Source: Proteiniphilum sp.
Lineage (GTDB): Bacteria; Bacteroidota; Bacteroidia; Bacteroidales; Dysgonomonadaceae
NCBI GenBank assembly: GCA_031284475.1
Contig: JAISZV010000091.1
Location: 1-18,756, forward strand
Direction of reading: 5' to 3'
DNA: 18,756 bases
Shown in pieces: positions 1 through 8,328 of this stretch (its first letter is position 1; each line of letters opens with the position of its first letter). The translations under genes and the position numbers were made by a program. Below the pieces are notes generated by a model. It had not been told where the DNA came from. It searched no databases and saw nothing but the letters and a program-made list of their open reading frames with translations.

Positions 1-384
1 GGGGAGGTTGGATTTCCCGGCTTCGGCTTCGGGCGAAACGCCGGTAACGGCAATGCCTTTGCTGACCGTCCCGAAGGAGGCCATTGCAAAAGTCTCCACG
101 CGGGGCGAAACATTCGCTACATTATCTATATGGGCGAGGCGGGAGAGGGTTTCCGCATCCATCGTCATAAAGTTGTCCACTACTTTATCATCCCAGTACC
201 CCTTGCCATGAATCTGTATATGTCCTGTCTGGGTGCGGAGGGTGTTGTCGATCACCTGTTCCCACACCCCTTCAATCTGGCAGGTCATCACGGTGCAAAA
301 GAAGACGGCAAAGAAGATTGAGGCCATCGTAATAATCGCCCGCCGCCGGTTACGCCAAATATTTCTCCAAGCTAATTTTATCAT
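1..384 (-). CDS. ABC transporter permease, FtsX/LolC/E type (N-terminal part)
   Basis: This is the first 128 codons of a gene that runs off the left edge. The protein begins MIKLAWRNIWRNRRRAIIT, the usual cytosolic start of FtsX/MacB/LolCE-type permeases, followed by one membrane helix (about residues 16-36). A periplasmic segment then opens with QTGHIQIHGKGYWDD and VVDNFMTMDAE and continues VANVSPRVE, typical of the MacB-like periplasmic core domain. Such permeases pair with an ATPase to move lipoproteins or other envelope substrates, or to drive mechanotransmission. The start ATG at 384 lies 54 nt after the LolA-like gene on the same strand, so TetR, LolA-like protein and permease are probably one operon. 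A LolCDE-like role is suggested by the sorting-protein neighbour but the ATPase is outside the window. Confidence 0.88.
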   Translation of the reverse strand, partial: MIKLAWRNIWRNRRRAIITMASIFFAVFFCTVMTCQIEGVWEQVIDNTLRTQTGHIQIHGKGYWDDKVVDNFMTMDAETLSRLAHIDNVANVSPRVETFAMASFGTVSKGIAVTGVSPEAEAGKSNLP

Positions 385-438
385 CGCTGTTTGTTTTCCG
401 GAATTTGCCGGATAGTTTGTATATCCTGTGAATCCCGT

Positions 439-1191
439 TTAATTAATCTTTTTCATATTCTGCTGGGAAAAGAAACTTTCTTCAACGGCTACATCGAAAT
501 CATATTTGATTATCGTCATCACCGTTTTCTGGTTCGGTTTGTCGGCGGGGACAACTTCCATGTGCGACATGAGTTTACGGCGGCCGTAAGTGCGCACGTC
601 GAAACCGTTGAAGGTGTTTATCAGGAACTCGTCTTCGTCGTAGAACTCTGTCTTTATCTCCATGAAATCCTCTTTGGAAATCCACATCACTACCTTGCCC
701 CAAACCACGGCGGCCTCTTCCTTAGGGATGAGTATCACCTTGTAGCAGTCGTATTCGCGCACCTGTTCCGTCTTCTCCAACCGGTGCGTGTAGTCTTTTA
801 CCGACGACGACTCGCGCACCATATCATCGTTGGTGAAATCGCTTCCCATCCACGATTGCCCCATGACCGACGACGACATTTTAATCATCCGCCCGATGCC
901 CGGCTGCCAGTTCCAGAGGTCTTTTTGCCGTTTCAGGAAAGCCTGTCCTTTTTCCTTGGCCGGCGAAGTGATCAAGGTAAGCGAATAGTCGTCGCCTTTT
1001 GCCCACGCCTTCATGCCGATTTCGCGCGACCAGGTGGGGCGCACGATTGTCATCTTAATCTCGGAATACAAACTATTCCCCCTGCGGTTTTCATCCGCCC
1101 GTTTCACTATCTCCGTAGCGCTCAGGCTTTGCGCCCGCAAATTAGCGGCGCACAATACACCCAATAATACACAAACCAATATCCGTTTCAT
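439..1191 (-). CDS. LolA-like outer membrane lipoprotein-sorting protein
   Basis: A 250-residue exported protein. I chose the Met at 1191 because it starts a clean signal peptide (MKRILVCVLLGVLCAANLRAQ, cleavage near residue 21); the open frame extends 12 codons further up to 1227 but that stretch is charged and overlaps the end of the tetR gene. The mature part has the hallmarks of the LolA-like family often annotated 'outer membrane lipoprotein-sorting protein': a Trp-rich segment KDLWNWQPGIGRMIK, then SSSVMGQSWMGSDFTNDD, and alternating beta strands to the C-terminus. The family is thought to carry or bind lipid/lipoprotein in the periplasm; it commonly sits beside FtsX-type permeases, as here. 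It starts 14 nt after the tetR stop, supporting co-transcription. Exact substrate unknown. Confidence 0.85.
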   Translation of the reverse strand: MKRILVCVLLGVLCAANLRAQSLSATEIVKRADENRRGNSLYSEIKMTIVRPTWSREIGMKAWAKGDDYSLTLITSPAKEKGQAFLKRQKDLWNWQPGIGRMIKMSSSVMGQSWMGSDFTNDDMVRESSSVKDYTHRLEKTEQVREYDCYKVILIPKEEAAVVWGKVVMWISKEDFMEIKTEFYDEDEFLINTFNGFDVRTYGRRKLMSHMEVVPADKPNQKTVMTIIKYDFDVAVEESFFSQQNMKKIN

Positions 1192-1205
1192 TGTAATATA
1201 ATTTT

Positions 1206-1796
1206 TTAATCTTCTTTTGCGCCCCATCGTTCCCTGGCAAAATCCATCAGCGCCGGTTTCAGCAAATCCATCGGGACAGCCTTTTGCCCGTTGCCGAATA
1301 GCGCCAGAATGGAGTAACCTTTTGAGAGGGTGGAGAGGAGCAGCATTTCATGGATAGCCCTTTCGCCGAAACGTTTTTGGAAAAACGACTGCAATGAGTC
1401 GATGTTAACGGAGGTTTCCGTCAACGGTTCCAGGCGTTGCGCGATACCGGGCTGGGTGCTCAAGGTAGTAAAGAGTTTGTAGAAATGGCTTTGCTCGGTT
1501 ATTATATCAAACATTTTTTCGATGTTGTCAATAAGCGACTCGTTGGTGAGTTCTCCCTGAAAAAGCCCGGCTTCCAATACTTTCCGAACCCCTGTAAGGA
1601 ATATCTGCCGAAGCAAATCTTCTTTGTTCTCGAAGTAGGTATAGACCAATCCTTTGGCAATCCCTGCCTGGGTAGCGATTTTGTCGATGCTCGTGTGGGC
1701 ATATCCTTCCTCCGCAAACAGTTGCATGGCGGTATCCATTATCAGTTGCCGTTTCTCGGCGCGTATGGCTTCATTTTGTTCTTTTGTTCTCGGCAT
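1206..1796 (-). CDS. TetR/AcrR family transcriptional regulator
   Basis: A 196-residue repressor-type protein. Residues about 14-60 form the TetR DNA-binding domain: helix 1 RQLIMDTAMQLFAEEGY, then the helix-turn-helix TSIDKIATQAGIAKGLVYTYFENKEDLL, which matches the family pattern closely. The remaining all-helical part is the dimerisation and ligand domain, which does not reveal the ligand. The gene is first in a leftward cluster with a LolA-like protein and an ABC permease, so its likely role is to control that envelope/efflux operon and itself. An inverted-repeat operator overlaps its own promoter immediately upstream (1811-1830), consistent with autorepression. The start at 1796 is the only Met before the HTH. 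Confidence 0.93.
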   Translation of the reverse strand: MPRTKEQNEAIRAEKRQLIMDTAMQLFAEEGYAHTSIDKIATQAGIAKGLVYTYFENKEDLLRQIFLTGVRKVLEAGLFQGELTNESLIDNIEKMFDIITEQSHFYKLFTTLSTQPGIAQRLEPLTETSVNIDSLQSFFQKRFGERAIHEMLLLSTLSKGYSILALFGNGQKAVPMDLLKPALMDFARERWGAKED

Positions 1797-1810
1797 AGCA
1801 ATATTTATTT

Positions 1811-1830
1811 TTGACTGAACGACCGGTCAA
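1811..1830. promoter_or_regulatory. Probable TetR operator
   Basis: TTGACTGAACGACCGGTCAA is an interrupted palindrome of the form TTGACyGnnCGnnCrGTCAA (14 of 20 positions symmetric), with a perfect 8-bp core GACCGGTC at 1821-1828. It lies 14 nt upstream of the tetR start and overlaps the -7 element and expected transcription start of the tetR promoter, where a repressor would block initiation. Binding is inferred, not shown. Confidence 0.75.
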
Positions 1831-1858
1831 AGTTAAATAACTTATTTGAACAGGCAAA
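1828..1858 (-). promoter_or_regulatory. Bacteroidetes-type promoter of the tetR operon
   Basis: Reading leftward, TTTG at 1858-1855 and TAACTTTG (TAnnTTTG) at 1835-1828 are separated by 19 nt, matching the Bacteroidetes -33/-7 consensus. Transcription would start near 1821, inside the TetR operator. Confidence 0.72.
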
Positions 1859-1870
1859 GGTCAGCGATTC

Positions 1871-2044
1871 TTTTTTGTGATTTTTAACTCTATCCCAAAA
1901 ATAGGATTCCGGGCTTTAACCGGTTTGTACTGATTTAAAGGCGGGATATTTGGCAAAGATTATCGGTTTTTTTTGTAATTTTGAACCCTATTTCAAAAAA
2001 TATCGGGACGCCGGGTTTCAACAGGTTTTTATATTGATTTAAAA
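1871..2044 (+). repeat. Imperfect direct repeat pair upstream of pheT
   Basis: Copy A (1871-1940) and copy B (1969-2044) share an ordered series of blocks: a T-run with TTTTTTGTRA, TTTTNAAC, CTAT, CAAAAA, CCGGG followed by TTTMAAC, RGTTT, and TGATTTAAA near the end. They align over about 70-76 bp with small gaps. They sit in the gene-free stretch between tetR and pheT; the same stretch holds the promoters in both directions. No reading frame of note is seen. Confidence 0.6.
1976..1983 (+). promoter_or_regulatory. Candidate pheT -7 element
   Basis: TAATTTTG fits TAnnTTTG and would start a leader of roughly 125 nt before pheT. A TTTG lies at 1949-1952 but the 23-nt spacer is longer than usual, so this is only a candidate. 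Confidence 0.4.
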
Positions 2045-2046
2045 TA

Positions 2047-2062
2047 GGTTGGAAAACCAACC
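2047..2062 (+). other. Perfect hairpin in pheT leader
   Basis: GGTTGGAAAACCAACC is a perfect 6-bp stem with an AAAA loop, located about 55 nt upstream of the pheT start and just before the 10-bp repeats. No T-run follows, so it is not an intrinsic terminator; it could be an RNA stem in the leader or a protein-binding palindrome. Confidence 0.55.
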
Positions 2063-2110
2063 ATCAATCCGTATCAACCTGCGCCAATCTGTGCCGGCCT
2101 CATGCAATCT
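2061..2110 (+). repeat. Five degenerate 10-bp tandem units before pheT
   Basis: Five consecutive 10-mers line up: CCATCAATCC, GTATCAACCT, GCGCCAATCT, GTGCCGGCCT, CATGCAATCT (consensus roughly GYGYCAAYCT). The array ends 7 nt before the pheT ATG, so it forms most of the proximal leader. Units of the CAATCTGTG kind occur as dispersed intergenic repeats in many Bacteroidetes genomes (recollection, not checked here). Confidence 0.6.
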
Positions 2111-2117
2111 TAACAGA

Positions 2118-4580
2118 ATGAACATTTCGTACAACTGGCTCAAAGAGTACCTTCAATTTGACCTGTCGCCGCAGGAAACAGCCGACGCGCTTACCTCCAT
2201 AGGACTGGAAACAGGGAGCGTGGAAGAGATACAAACCGTCAAAGGGGGGATGGAAGGCCTGGTGATAGGAGAAGTGCTTACGTGCGCGCCCCATCCCAAT
2301 TCCGACCACCTGCACCTGACTACCGTAGATATAGGCAACGGCGAAGAACCGCTGAAAATTGTCTGCGGCGCGCCCAACGTGGCAGCCGGACAAAAAGTGG
2401 TGGTAGCCGCCATCGGCGCGAAATTGTATTTTGGTGATGATGAGATCACGATAAAGCGTTCCAAGATACGCGGCGAAGAGTCGTTCGGGATGATCTGCGC
2501 CGAAGACGAGATCGGCGCCGGCGCTTCGCACGACGGTATTATTGTACTACCGGAAAACGCCAAAGCAGGAACGCCGGCTAAAGAGTACTACAACGTAACA
2601 AGCGACTATCTGCTGGAAGTAGATATTACCCCCAACCGCATCGACGCCGCCTCCCACTTTGGCGTGGCGCGCGATCTGGCGGCATGGCTGAATCAAGCGG
2701 GGAAGCCTTATAAACTCACAAAACCGTCCGTAGAAGAATTTTCTGTCGATATCCGGGAGGGAGGTATCGAGGTAATCGTGGAGAACAGGAACGCCTGCCC
2801 GCGCTACTCAGGGCTGACCATCCGCGGCGTAACGGTGAAAGAAAGCCCCGGCTGGCTGAAAAGCAAACTGTTGCTGATAGGGCTTCGTCCCATCAATAAT
2901 ATAGTAGATATTACCAATTTCGTACTTCATGAAACAGGACATCCGATGCATGCGTTCGATGCGGCGCGGATCACCGGAAACGAGGTGACGGTACGCGCCA
3001 TGCCCGAAAAAACCAAATTCGTCACATTGGATGAAGAGGAACGCGAACTGAGTGAGAACGACCTGATGATCTGTAACTCCGAAAAGGGGATGTGTATCGC
3101 CGGCGTATTCGGCGGATTAGAATCGGGCGTGACCGAAAAAACAACCGATATTTTCCTGGAATCGGCCTATTTCAATCCCACATGGGTACGGAAAACCGCA
3201 CGCCGCCACGGATTGAATACCGATTCGTCGTTCCGTTTTGAACGAGGCGCAGACCCCGCCAATACGGTCTATGTATTGAAACGGGCTGCCATGCTGGTGA
3301 AAGAACTGGCCGGCGGCAAAATAGAGGGCGAGATTCGCGACATTTATCCTGTTCCCATAGAAAGGGCGCGGGTAAATCTCTCTTATGATAAAATAAACAG
3401 GCTGATTGGGAAAGAAATACCGGAAGAGACTGTAAAAAACATTCTGAACAGCCTGGAGATTGAAATAGAAAACGAAACGGACGGCGAACTCACGCTGCGT
3501 ATTCCCACCTACCGCGTGGATGTAACGCGCGGCGTGGATGTGATTGAAGACGTTCTCCGCATCTATGGGTACAACAACGTGGCGGTCAGCGATTCATTAA
3601 AGGCAAATCTCTCATCCCAAATGCCCGCAGACCGTAAACAGAAACTGCAAACACTGATCTCCGAACAACTTACGGCGAACGGTTTCAACGAGATTTTGAA
3701 TAACTCGCTCACGAAAAAGGGGTATTATGAACCCCTCGAAACCTATCCGGCTTCACGCTGCGTTCCACTGCTGAACCCGCTGAGCAACGACCTTAACGTA
3801 ATGCGGCAAACACTGCTTTTCGGGGGATTGGAGAGCATTGCATACAACCGCAACCACAAACACGGCGACCTACGGTTCTATGAATTTGGCAACTGCTACT
3901 TCTTCGACGCGGAAAAAAAGAATACGGAAAACGTCCTCGCCCCTTATTCCGAAGAATTTCATATCGGATTATGGATATGCGGCAAACGCACCCATAAGAA
4001 CTGGGCGACCGCCGGAGAACAAAGTTCCGTCTTTGAACTGAAGGCGCATGTGGAAAATATCCTGAAAAGAATGGGGATCAATGGAAACCAGGCGTTCTTT
4101 GAAGCAGGGCAAAACGAACTGTTTTCCGTAGCCATGAACGTAAAAACCCACAAACGTTCCATTGGGAGCTTCGGCATTGTTTCTCCGGAAATAGGTAAAA
4201 AATTCGATATTGACACGGAGGTGTTCTTCGCCGAAATGAACTGGGATCTGCTGATGAAAGAATCCGAAAAGCAACCGGTGCGTTTTTCCGAAATAGCCAG
4301 ATTCCCCGCCGTAAGCAGAGACCTGGCACTGCTGGTCGATAAAGAGACTACCTTTGCCCAAATCCGGCAAATCGCCCTCAAATCGGAAAAGAAACTACTC
4401 AGGCAGGTATCGCTCTTCGATGTATATGAGGGGAAAAACCTCCCCGAAAGCAAAAAATCCTACGCAGTCAACTTCCTGTTGCAGGACGAAGAAAAAACGC
4501 TTAACGACAAACAGATCGACAACGTGATGCTGAGTATCAGAAAGAACTTGGAAAGTGAGTTGGGAGCGCAGTTAAGATAA
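2118..4580 (+). CDS. pheT: Phenylalanine--tRNA ligase beta subunit
   Basis: An 820-residue cytoplasmic subunit of the alpha2beta2 enzyme that charges tRNA-Phe. Domains in order: N-terminal MNISYNWLKEYL; an OB-fold tRNA-binding domain (about residues 42-150, GEVLTCAPHPNSDHLHLTTVD); the B3/B4 editing region including GLRPINNIVDITNFV (about 254 on) and RFERGADP (about 373); B5 with YRVDVTRGVDVIEDVLRIYG (about 464 on); the catalytic-like core; and the C-terminal ferredoxin-fold anticodon-binding domain from RFPAVSRDLALLVD (about 727) to the end. Length is usual for Bacteroidetes. The Met at 2118 is chosen because it begins the conserved N-terminus; the in-frame upstream ATG at 2049 only translates the leader repeats. 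No pheS is present in the window. yebC follows 66 nt downstream on the same strand, probably co-transcribed. Confidence 0.97.
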   Translation: MNISYNWLKEYLQFDLSPQETADALTSIGLETGSVEEIQTVKGGMEGLVIGEVLTCAPHPNSDHLHLTTVDIGNGEEPLKIVCGAPNVAAGQKVVVAAIGAKLYFGDDEITIKRSKIRGEESFGMICAEDEIGAGASHDGIIVLPENAKAGTPAKEYYNVTSDYLLEVDITPNRIDAASHFGVARDLAAWLNQAGKPYKLTKPSVEEFSVDIREGGIEVIVENRNACPRYSGLTIRGVTVKESPGWLKSKLLLIGLRPINNIVDITNFVLHETGHPMHAFDAARITGNEVTVRAMPEKTKFVTLDEEERELSENDLMICNSEKGMCIAGVFGGLESGVTEKTTDIFLESAYFNPTWVRKTARRHGLNTDSSFRFERGADPANTVYVLKRAAMLVKELAGGKIEGEIRDIYPVPIERARVNLSYDKINRLIGKEIPEETVKNILNSLEIEIENETDGELTLRIPTYRVDVTRGVDVIEDVLRIYGYNNVAVSDSLKANLSSQMPADRKQKLQTLISEQLTANGFNEILNNSLTKKGYYEPLETYPASRCVPLLNPLSNDLNVMRQTLLFGGLESIAYNRNHKHGDLRFYEFGNCYFFDAEKKNTENVLAPYSEEFHIGLWICGKRTHKNWATAGEQSSVFELKAHVENILKRMGINGNQAFFEAGQNELFSVAMNVKTHKRSIGSFGIVSPEIGKKFDIDTEVFFAEMNWDLLMKESEKQPVRFSEIARFPAVSRDLALLVDKETTFAQIRQIALKSEKKLLRQVSLFDVYEGKNLPESKKSYAVNFLLQDEEKTLNDKQIDNVMLSIRKNLESELGAQLR

Positions 4581-4646
4581 TCAATACGCAATAAGGATAA
4601 AGAAATTTGATAACAGACAGGTAAAAAATAACAATACAATAATATA

Positions 4647-5357
4647 ATGGGAAGAGCATTTGAATATAGAAAAGCAACCAAGCTGAAACGCTGGGGCAAT
4701 ATGGCCCGCGTATTCACAAAATTAGGGAAACAGATCACTATTGCCGTCCGTGAAGGCGGCCCCGACGCCGATACCAATCCGCGTTTGCGCGTGCTGGCAC
4801 AGCAGGCGAAGAAAGAAAATATGCCGAAAGAAAACGTGGAGCGCGCCATCAAAAAGGCAACCGACAAAGATCATTCCGATTATAAGGAAATGGTATATGA
4901 AGGATACGGGCCTTACGGCGTCGCAATCGTGGTGGAAACGGCTACCGATAATCCCACGCGCACCGTGGCGAACGTCCGCAGCTATTTCAACAAACACGGG
5001 GGTTCATTGGGAACCAGCGGAAGCCTGGAATTTCTGTTCGACCACAAATGCGTATTCAAGATTGCCTCCAAAGAGGGTATTTCGCTGGAAGAACTGGAAC
5101 TCGAACTGATCGACTACGGCGTGGATGAGGTGGAGGCCGACGAGGACGAAATTCTTCTCTACGGCGATTTCAAATCCTATGCCGGCGTTCAGGGTTACCT
5201 GGAAGAGAACGGTTTTGAGATCCACTCGGCAGAGTTCGAGCGTATTCCAACCGATACCAAAACGCTCAATGACGAGCAACGCGCGCAGATCGAAAAACTA
5301 TTGGAAAAATTTGAAGAGGACGAAGACGTGCAAAACGTCTTTCACAATATGGCGTAG
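4647..5357 (+). CDS. yebC: YebC/PmpR family protein (transcription/translation factor)
   Basis: A 236-residue cytoplasmic protein of the YebC family. It starts MGRAFEYRKATKLKRWGNMAR, the Bacteroidetes variant of the MAGHSKWANIKHRK start seen in other phyla. Further hallmarks are GGPDADTNPRLRVLAQQAKKENMPKE... (domain 1), YEGYGPYGVAIVVE and TDNPTRTVANVRSYFNKHGGSLG (domain 2), and an acidic C-terminal domain ending FEEDEDVQNVFHNMA. YebC proteins have been described as DNA-binding regulators and more recently as translation factors that relieve ribosome stalling at proline runs; which applies here cannot be seen. It lies 66 nt after pheT with no obvious promoter between. The toxin-antitoxin cassette converges on it from the right. 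Confidence 0.95.
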   Translation: MGRAFEYRKATKLKRWGNMARVFTKLGKQITIAVREGGPDADTNPRLRVLAQQAKKENMPKENVERAIKKATDKDHSDYKEMVYEGYGPYGVAIVVETATDNPTRTVANVRSYFNKHGGSLGTSGSLEFLFDHKCVFKIASKEGISLEELELELIDYGVDEVEADEDEILLYGDFKSYAGVQGYLEENGFEIHSAEFERIPTDTKTLNDEQRAQIEKLLEKFEEDEDVQNVFHNMA

Positions 5358-5398
5358 GGAACGCAAGTTTTTACAATATGTTTTCTTTCCGTTGAGAA

Positions 5399-5418
5399 AG
5401 TATTATCTTTTTCAGTTG
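5399..5418 (+). repeat. Direct repeat flanking the toxin-antitoxin cassette (left copy)
   Basis: AGTATTATCTTTTTCAGTTG matches ATTATTATTTTTTCAGTTG-type sequence at 5983-6002 at 18 of 20 positions. It lies 13 nt beyond the toxin stop. Confidence 0.65.
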
Positions 5419-5431
5419 AAAGGAAAATGCA

Positions 5432-5751
5432 CTACCCGATAATTTCTTTGACAATCCTCAGGAAGTCTTCCGGGTTTCTTCTGCAATCCCATACCGAAAC
5501 GATGTACACTACCTCATTTAGCGTAAAGAATACAACCTTGTAGTGCCTTAACACTACCAGCGAGCGGAACTCAATCCCAGCCCGCCCAAAGCATCCTCGG
5601 TTCGCGCTATCTGAGGGAGTGCCGCCAGGCGTTCTATCTCGTCCAGTATGCCGTTGTAAACCTTTGCTGCATTCACCTTGCTGTCGCGGGCAATAAAATC
5701 ATGTATATCTTCGAGTTGCTTTCTGGCCGCCAGATAAAATTTGATCTTCAT
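5432..5751 (-). pseudogene. RelE/ParE-family toxin, frameshifted
   Basis: The frame opens at 5751 with MKIKFYLAARKQLEDIHDFI and runs to a premature TAG at 5554 after LGGLGLSSARW (65 residues). In another frame the family's C-terminal half is intact: GIEFRSLVVLRHYKVVFF, then VVYIVSVWDCRRNPEDFL to a stop at 5432. The two halves join near 5582, where a G run has three Gs; one extra G (CTG GGG ATT GAG) would restore a 106-residue toxin with the usual ParE/RelE length and the WDCRRNP motif. Such toxins cut mRNA on the ribosome or poison gyrase; which is not resolvable. The start overlaps the antitoxin stop by 4 nt (ATGA), the normal coupling. A sequencing error in the homopolymer, a real inactivating mutation or a phase switch are all possible. 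Confidence 0.85.
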
Positions 5752-5981
5752 CCGGGAAATAGTTTTCTCATATCCTCCATATCCGTATAGTTGACCCCGG
5801 CCTTTGCGTCTGCCGCCGCTTTTTCGGCCAGGGTACGATATAGTTCCCGCGGATAGGGGCGGTTGTCTTTGAGCTTTACCGTATCTATAAAAGCCAGCAC
5901 GGCATTGTACATGTCCCTGCTGTTTATCTCCGACAACAAGTTGTCTTTTTCCTGCTTATTTAAAACGATGGACTTTTCCAT
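5748..5981 (-). CDS. Antitoxin of the adjacent ParE/RelE toxin
   Basis: A 77-residue protein starting MEKSIVLNKQEKDNLLSEI, mostly helical and charged, ending DMEDMRKLFPG. The N-terminal half could be a DNA-binding/dimerisation part and the C-terminal tail the toxin-wrapping part, but I do not recognise the subfamily. The assignment rests on position: it is the upstream partner of a ParE/RelE-like gene and shares an ATGA stop/start overlap with it. The reading frame is intact while the toxin is broken. The start at 5981 is directly preceded by an AT-rich leader that contains the right copy of the cassette-flanking repeat. Confidence 0.78.
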   Translation of the reverse strand: MEKSIVLNKQEKDNLLSEINSRDMYNAVLAFIDTVKLKDNRPYPRELYRTLAEKAAADAKAGVNYTDMEDMRKLFPG

Positions 5982-5982
5982 A

Positions 5983-6002
5983 ATTATTATTTTTTTCAGT
6001 TG
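5983..6002 (+). repeat. Direct repeat flanking the toxin-antitoxin cassette (right copy)
   Basis: Partner of 5399-5418 (18/20 identical, including the exact run TTTTTCAGTTG). It sits 1 nt upstream of the antitoxin start codon, so it also forms the ribosome-binding leader of the antitoxin. Confidence 0.65.
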
Positions 6003-6176
6003 GAAATAAAAATAGATACCCCGTTAGCGTTCCCGCCTTCCCTTATAGGATAGTTCCCCGACACATCCAATACTTTCGCCGGTTTGTTTATAACCTCAAA
6101 GGAAGGCAGGTTGTCTCCTCGCTCATACGGCCATTACCCTGTACAAACTTATCCTGGCGGTCACTTCCTCCTGCAT
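5996..6176 (-). pseudogene. Possible decayed reading frame between enolase and antitoxin
   Basis: Leftward translation gives MQEEVTARISLYRVMAV (from 6176, stop at 6123) and, in a second frame that begins inside the end of the first (open from 6127), YERGDNLPSFEVINKPAKV followed by LDVSGNYPIREGG and a stop at 5996. Joined by a frameshift they would make a protein-like stretch of about 60 residues. I recognise no family. It could be the remnant of a gene into which the toxin-antitoxin cassette was placed, or chance open frame. Confidence 0.25.
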
Positions 6177-6218
6177 TTTTTCAAGGCTGTGATGCGCCCT
6201 CTTTTTATCAGGAAAAAA

Positions 6219-7514
<1,296 letters not shown>

Positions 7515-7589
7515 TTATAGATAATTTAAAAATACTGATTGATAAAAATAACCTTATGCCCGTACGCTGTCCCTACGGATTTTCGCCTG

Positions 7590-7597
7590 CAAATATA
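7590..7597 (-). promoter_or_regulatory. Enolase -7 promoter element
   Basis: Leftward TATATTTG followed by CA is an exact TAnnTTTG element; transcription would start near 7583, giving a leader of about 80 nt. No clear -33 TTTG is seen at the expected distance. Confidence 0.6.
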
Positions 7598-7640
7598 ACT
7601 GTTTTTTTACTATTTCGGATTGTATGAAGACGGAAAACTG

Positions 7641-8249
7641 CTATATGCCAGTCCCATTCACGGTTGAAATAAGGGCCGACAAGTTGGAAGTAAGCAGTTT
7701 TACCGATATAGCCATCAGGATAACCCCGAAAAATTTGCGAAGAATATAAGCCCCGCTCTCGCCCAACAGTTTCTTTACCATGTCGAGATACCTCAATACA
7801 AGATAGACAATGACCAGATTCAAAATCACCGCGATAATGATATTGATTATATGAAATTCCGCCCGCATGGAAAGCAGGGTGGTAAAACTTCCCGGGCCGG
7901 CAATCAGCGGAAACACCACCGGAAACAGTGTGGATGAGTTATCCGCAGTGGCGCTGTCGTTTCTAAATATCTCCACGCCGAAAATCATCTCTATGGAAAT
8001 GATCAGGAGCACAACAGCCCCGGCGACAGCAAAAGCGGAAACGTCGAGTTGAAAGAGTTTCAATATCCACTCTCCGATGAATAAAAAACCCACCAGAATT
8101 ATCAGTGAATAGGCGGCCGCTTTTTCAGGATGAATCGTCTTGTCCTGGCTTTTCAGGTTCAGAAAAATGGGCACTGACCCCGTTACATCAATAATCGCGA
8201 ACAGAACCAGAAAAGCGCTGATAATTTCAAGTCCATTAAGAACCGGCAT
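7641..8249 (-). CDS. MarC family integral membrane protein
   Basis: A 202-residue inner-membrane protein of the MarC (UPF0056) family. About six hydrophobic segments are visible: FLVLFAIIDVTGSVPIFLNL near residue 12, SLIILVGFLFIGEWILKL, AFAVAGAVVLLIISIEM, the conserved loop FPLIAGPGSFTTLLS (about residues 110-125), IINIIIAVILNLVIVYLVL, and IISVKLL-like C-terminal helix. The family resembles membrane transporters, but no substrate is established, and the older link of MarC to multiple antibiotic resistance was not upheld. Its own promoter lies just beyond the glycosyltransferase stop, so it is probably expressed separately from that gene. Confidence 0.92.
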   Translation of the reverse strand: MPVLNGLEIISAFLVLFAIIDVTGSVPIFLNLKSQDKTIHPEKAAAYSLIILVGFLFIGEWILKLFQLDVSAFAVAGAVVLLIISIEMIFGVEIFRNDSATADNSSTLFPVVFPLIAGPGSFTTLLSMRAEFHIINIIIAVILNLVIVYLVLRYLDMVKKLLGESGAYILRKFFGVILMAISVKLLTSNLSALISTVNGTGI

Positions 8250-8290
8250 AAAGACTCCTTATTTTAAAAACTTACTTTTTGAATCGGACA

Positions 8291-8321
8291 CAAAATTACA
8301 AAATAGAAGCCAGACCTCAAA
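8291..8321 (-). promoter_or_regulatory. Promoter of the MarC-family gene
   Basis: Leftward TTTG (8321-8318), 19-nt spacer, TAATTTTG (8298-8291): a full match to the Bacteroidetes -33/-7 pattern. Transcription would start near 8284, about 35 nt before the gene. Confidence 0.75.
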
Positions 8322-8328
8322 ATGGGGG

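Noticed and set aside
391..1167. Long plus-strand open frame (258 codons)
   Set aside because: It is the antisense shadow of the LolA-like gene, which has a signal peptide and family motifs on the minus strand.
2049..2117. Upstream in-frame ATG for pheT
   Set aside because: The extra 23 residues translate the hairpin and 10-bp repeats and are absent from the conserved PheT N-terminus.
5358..5398. Terminator after yebC
   Set aside because: Only weak CTTTC/GAAAG pairing without a clean T-run; the direct repeat explains the sequence better.
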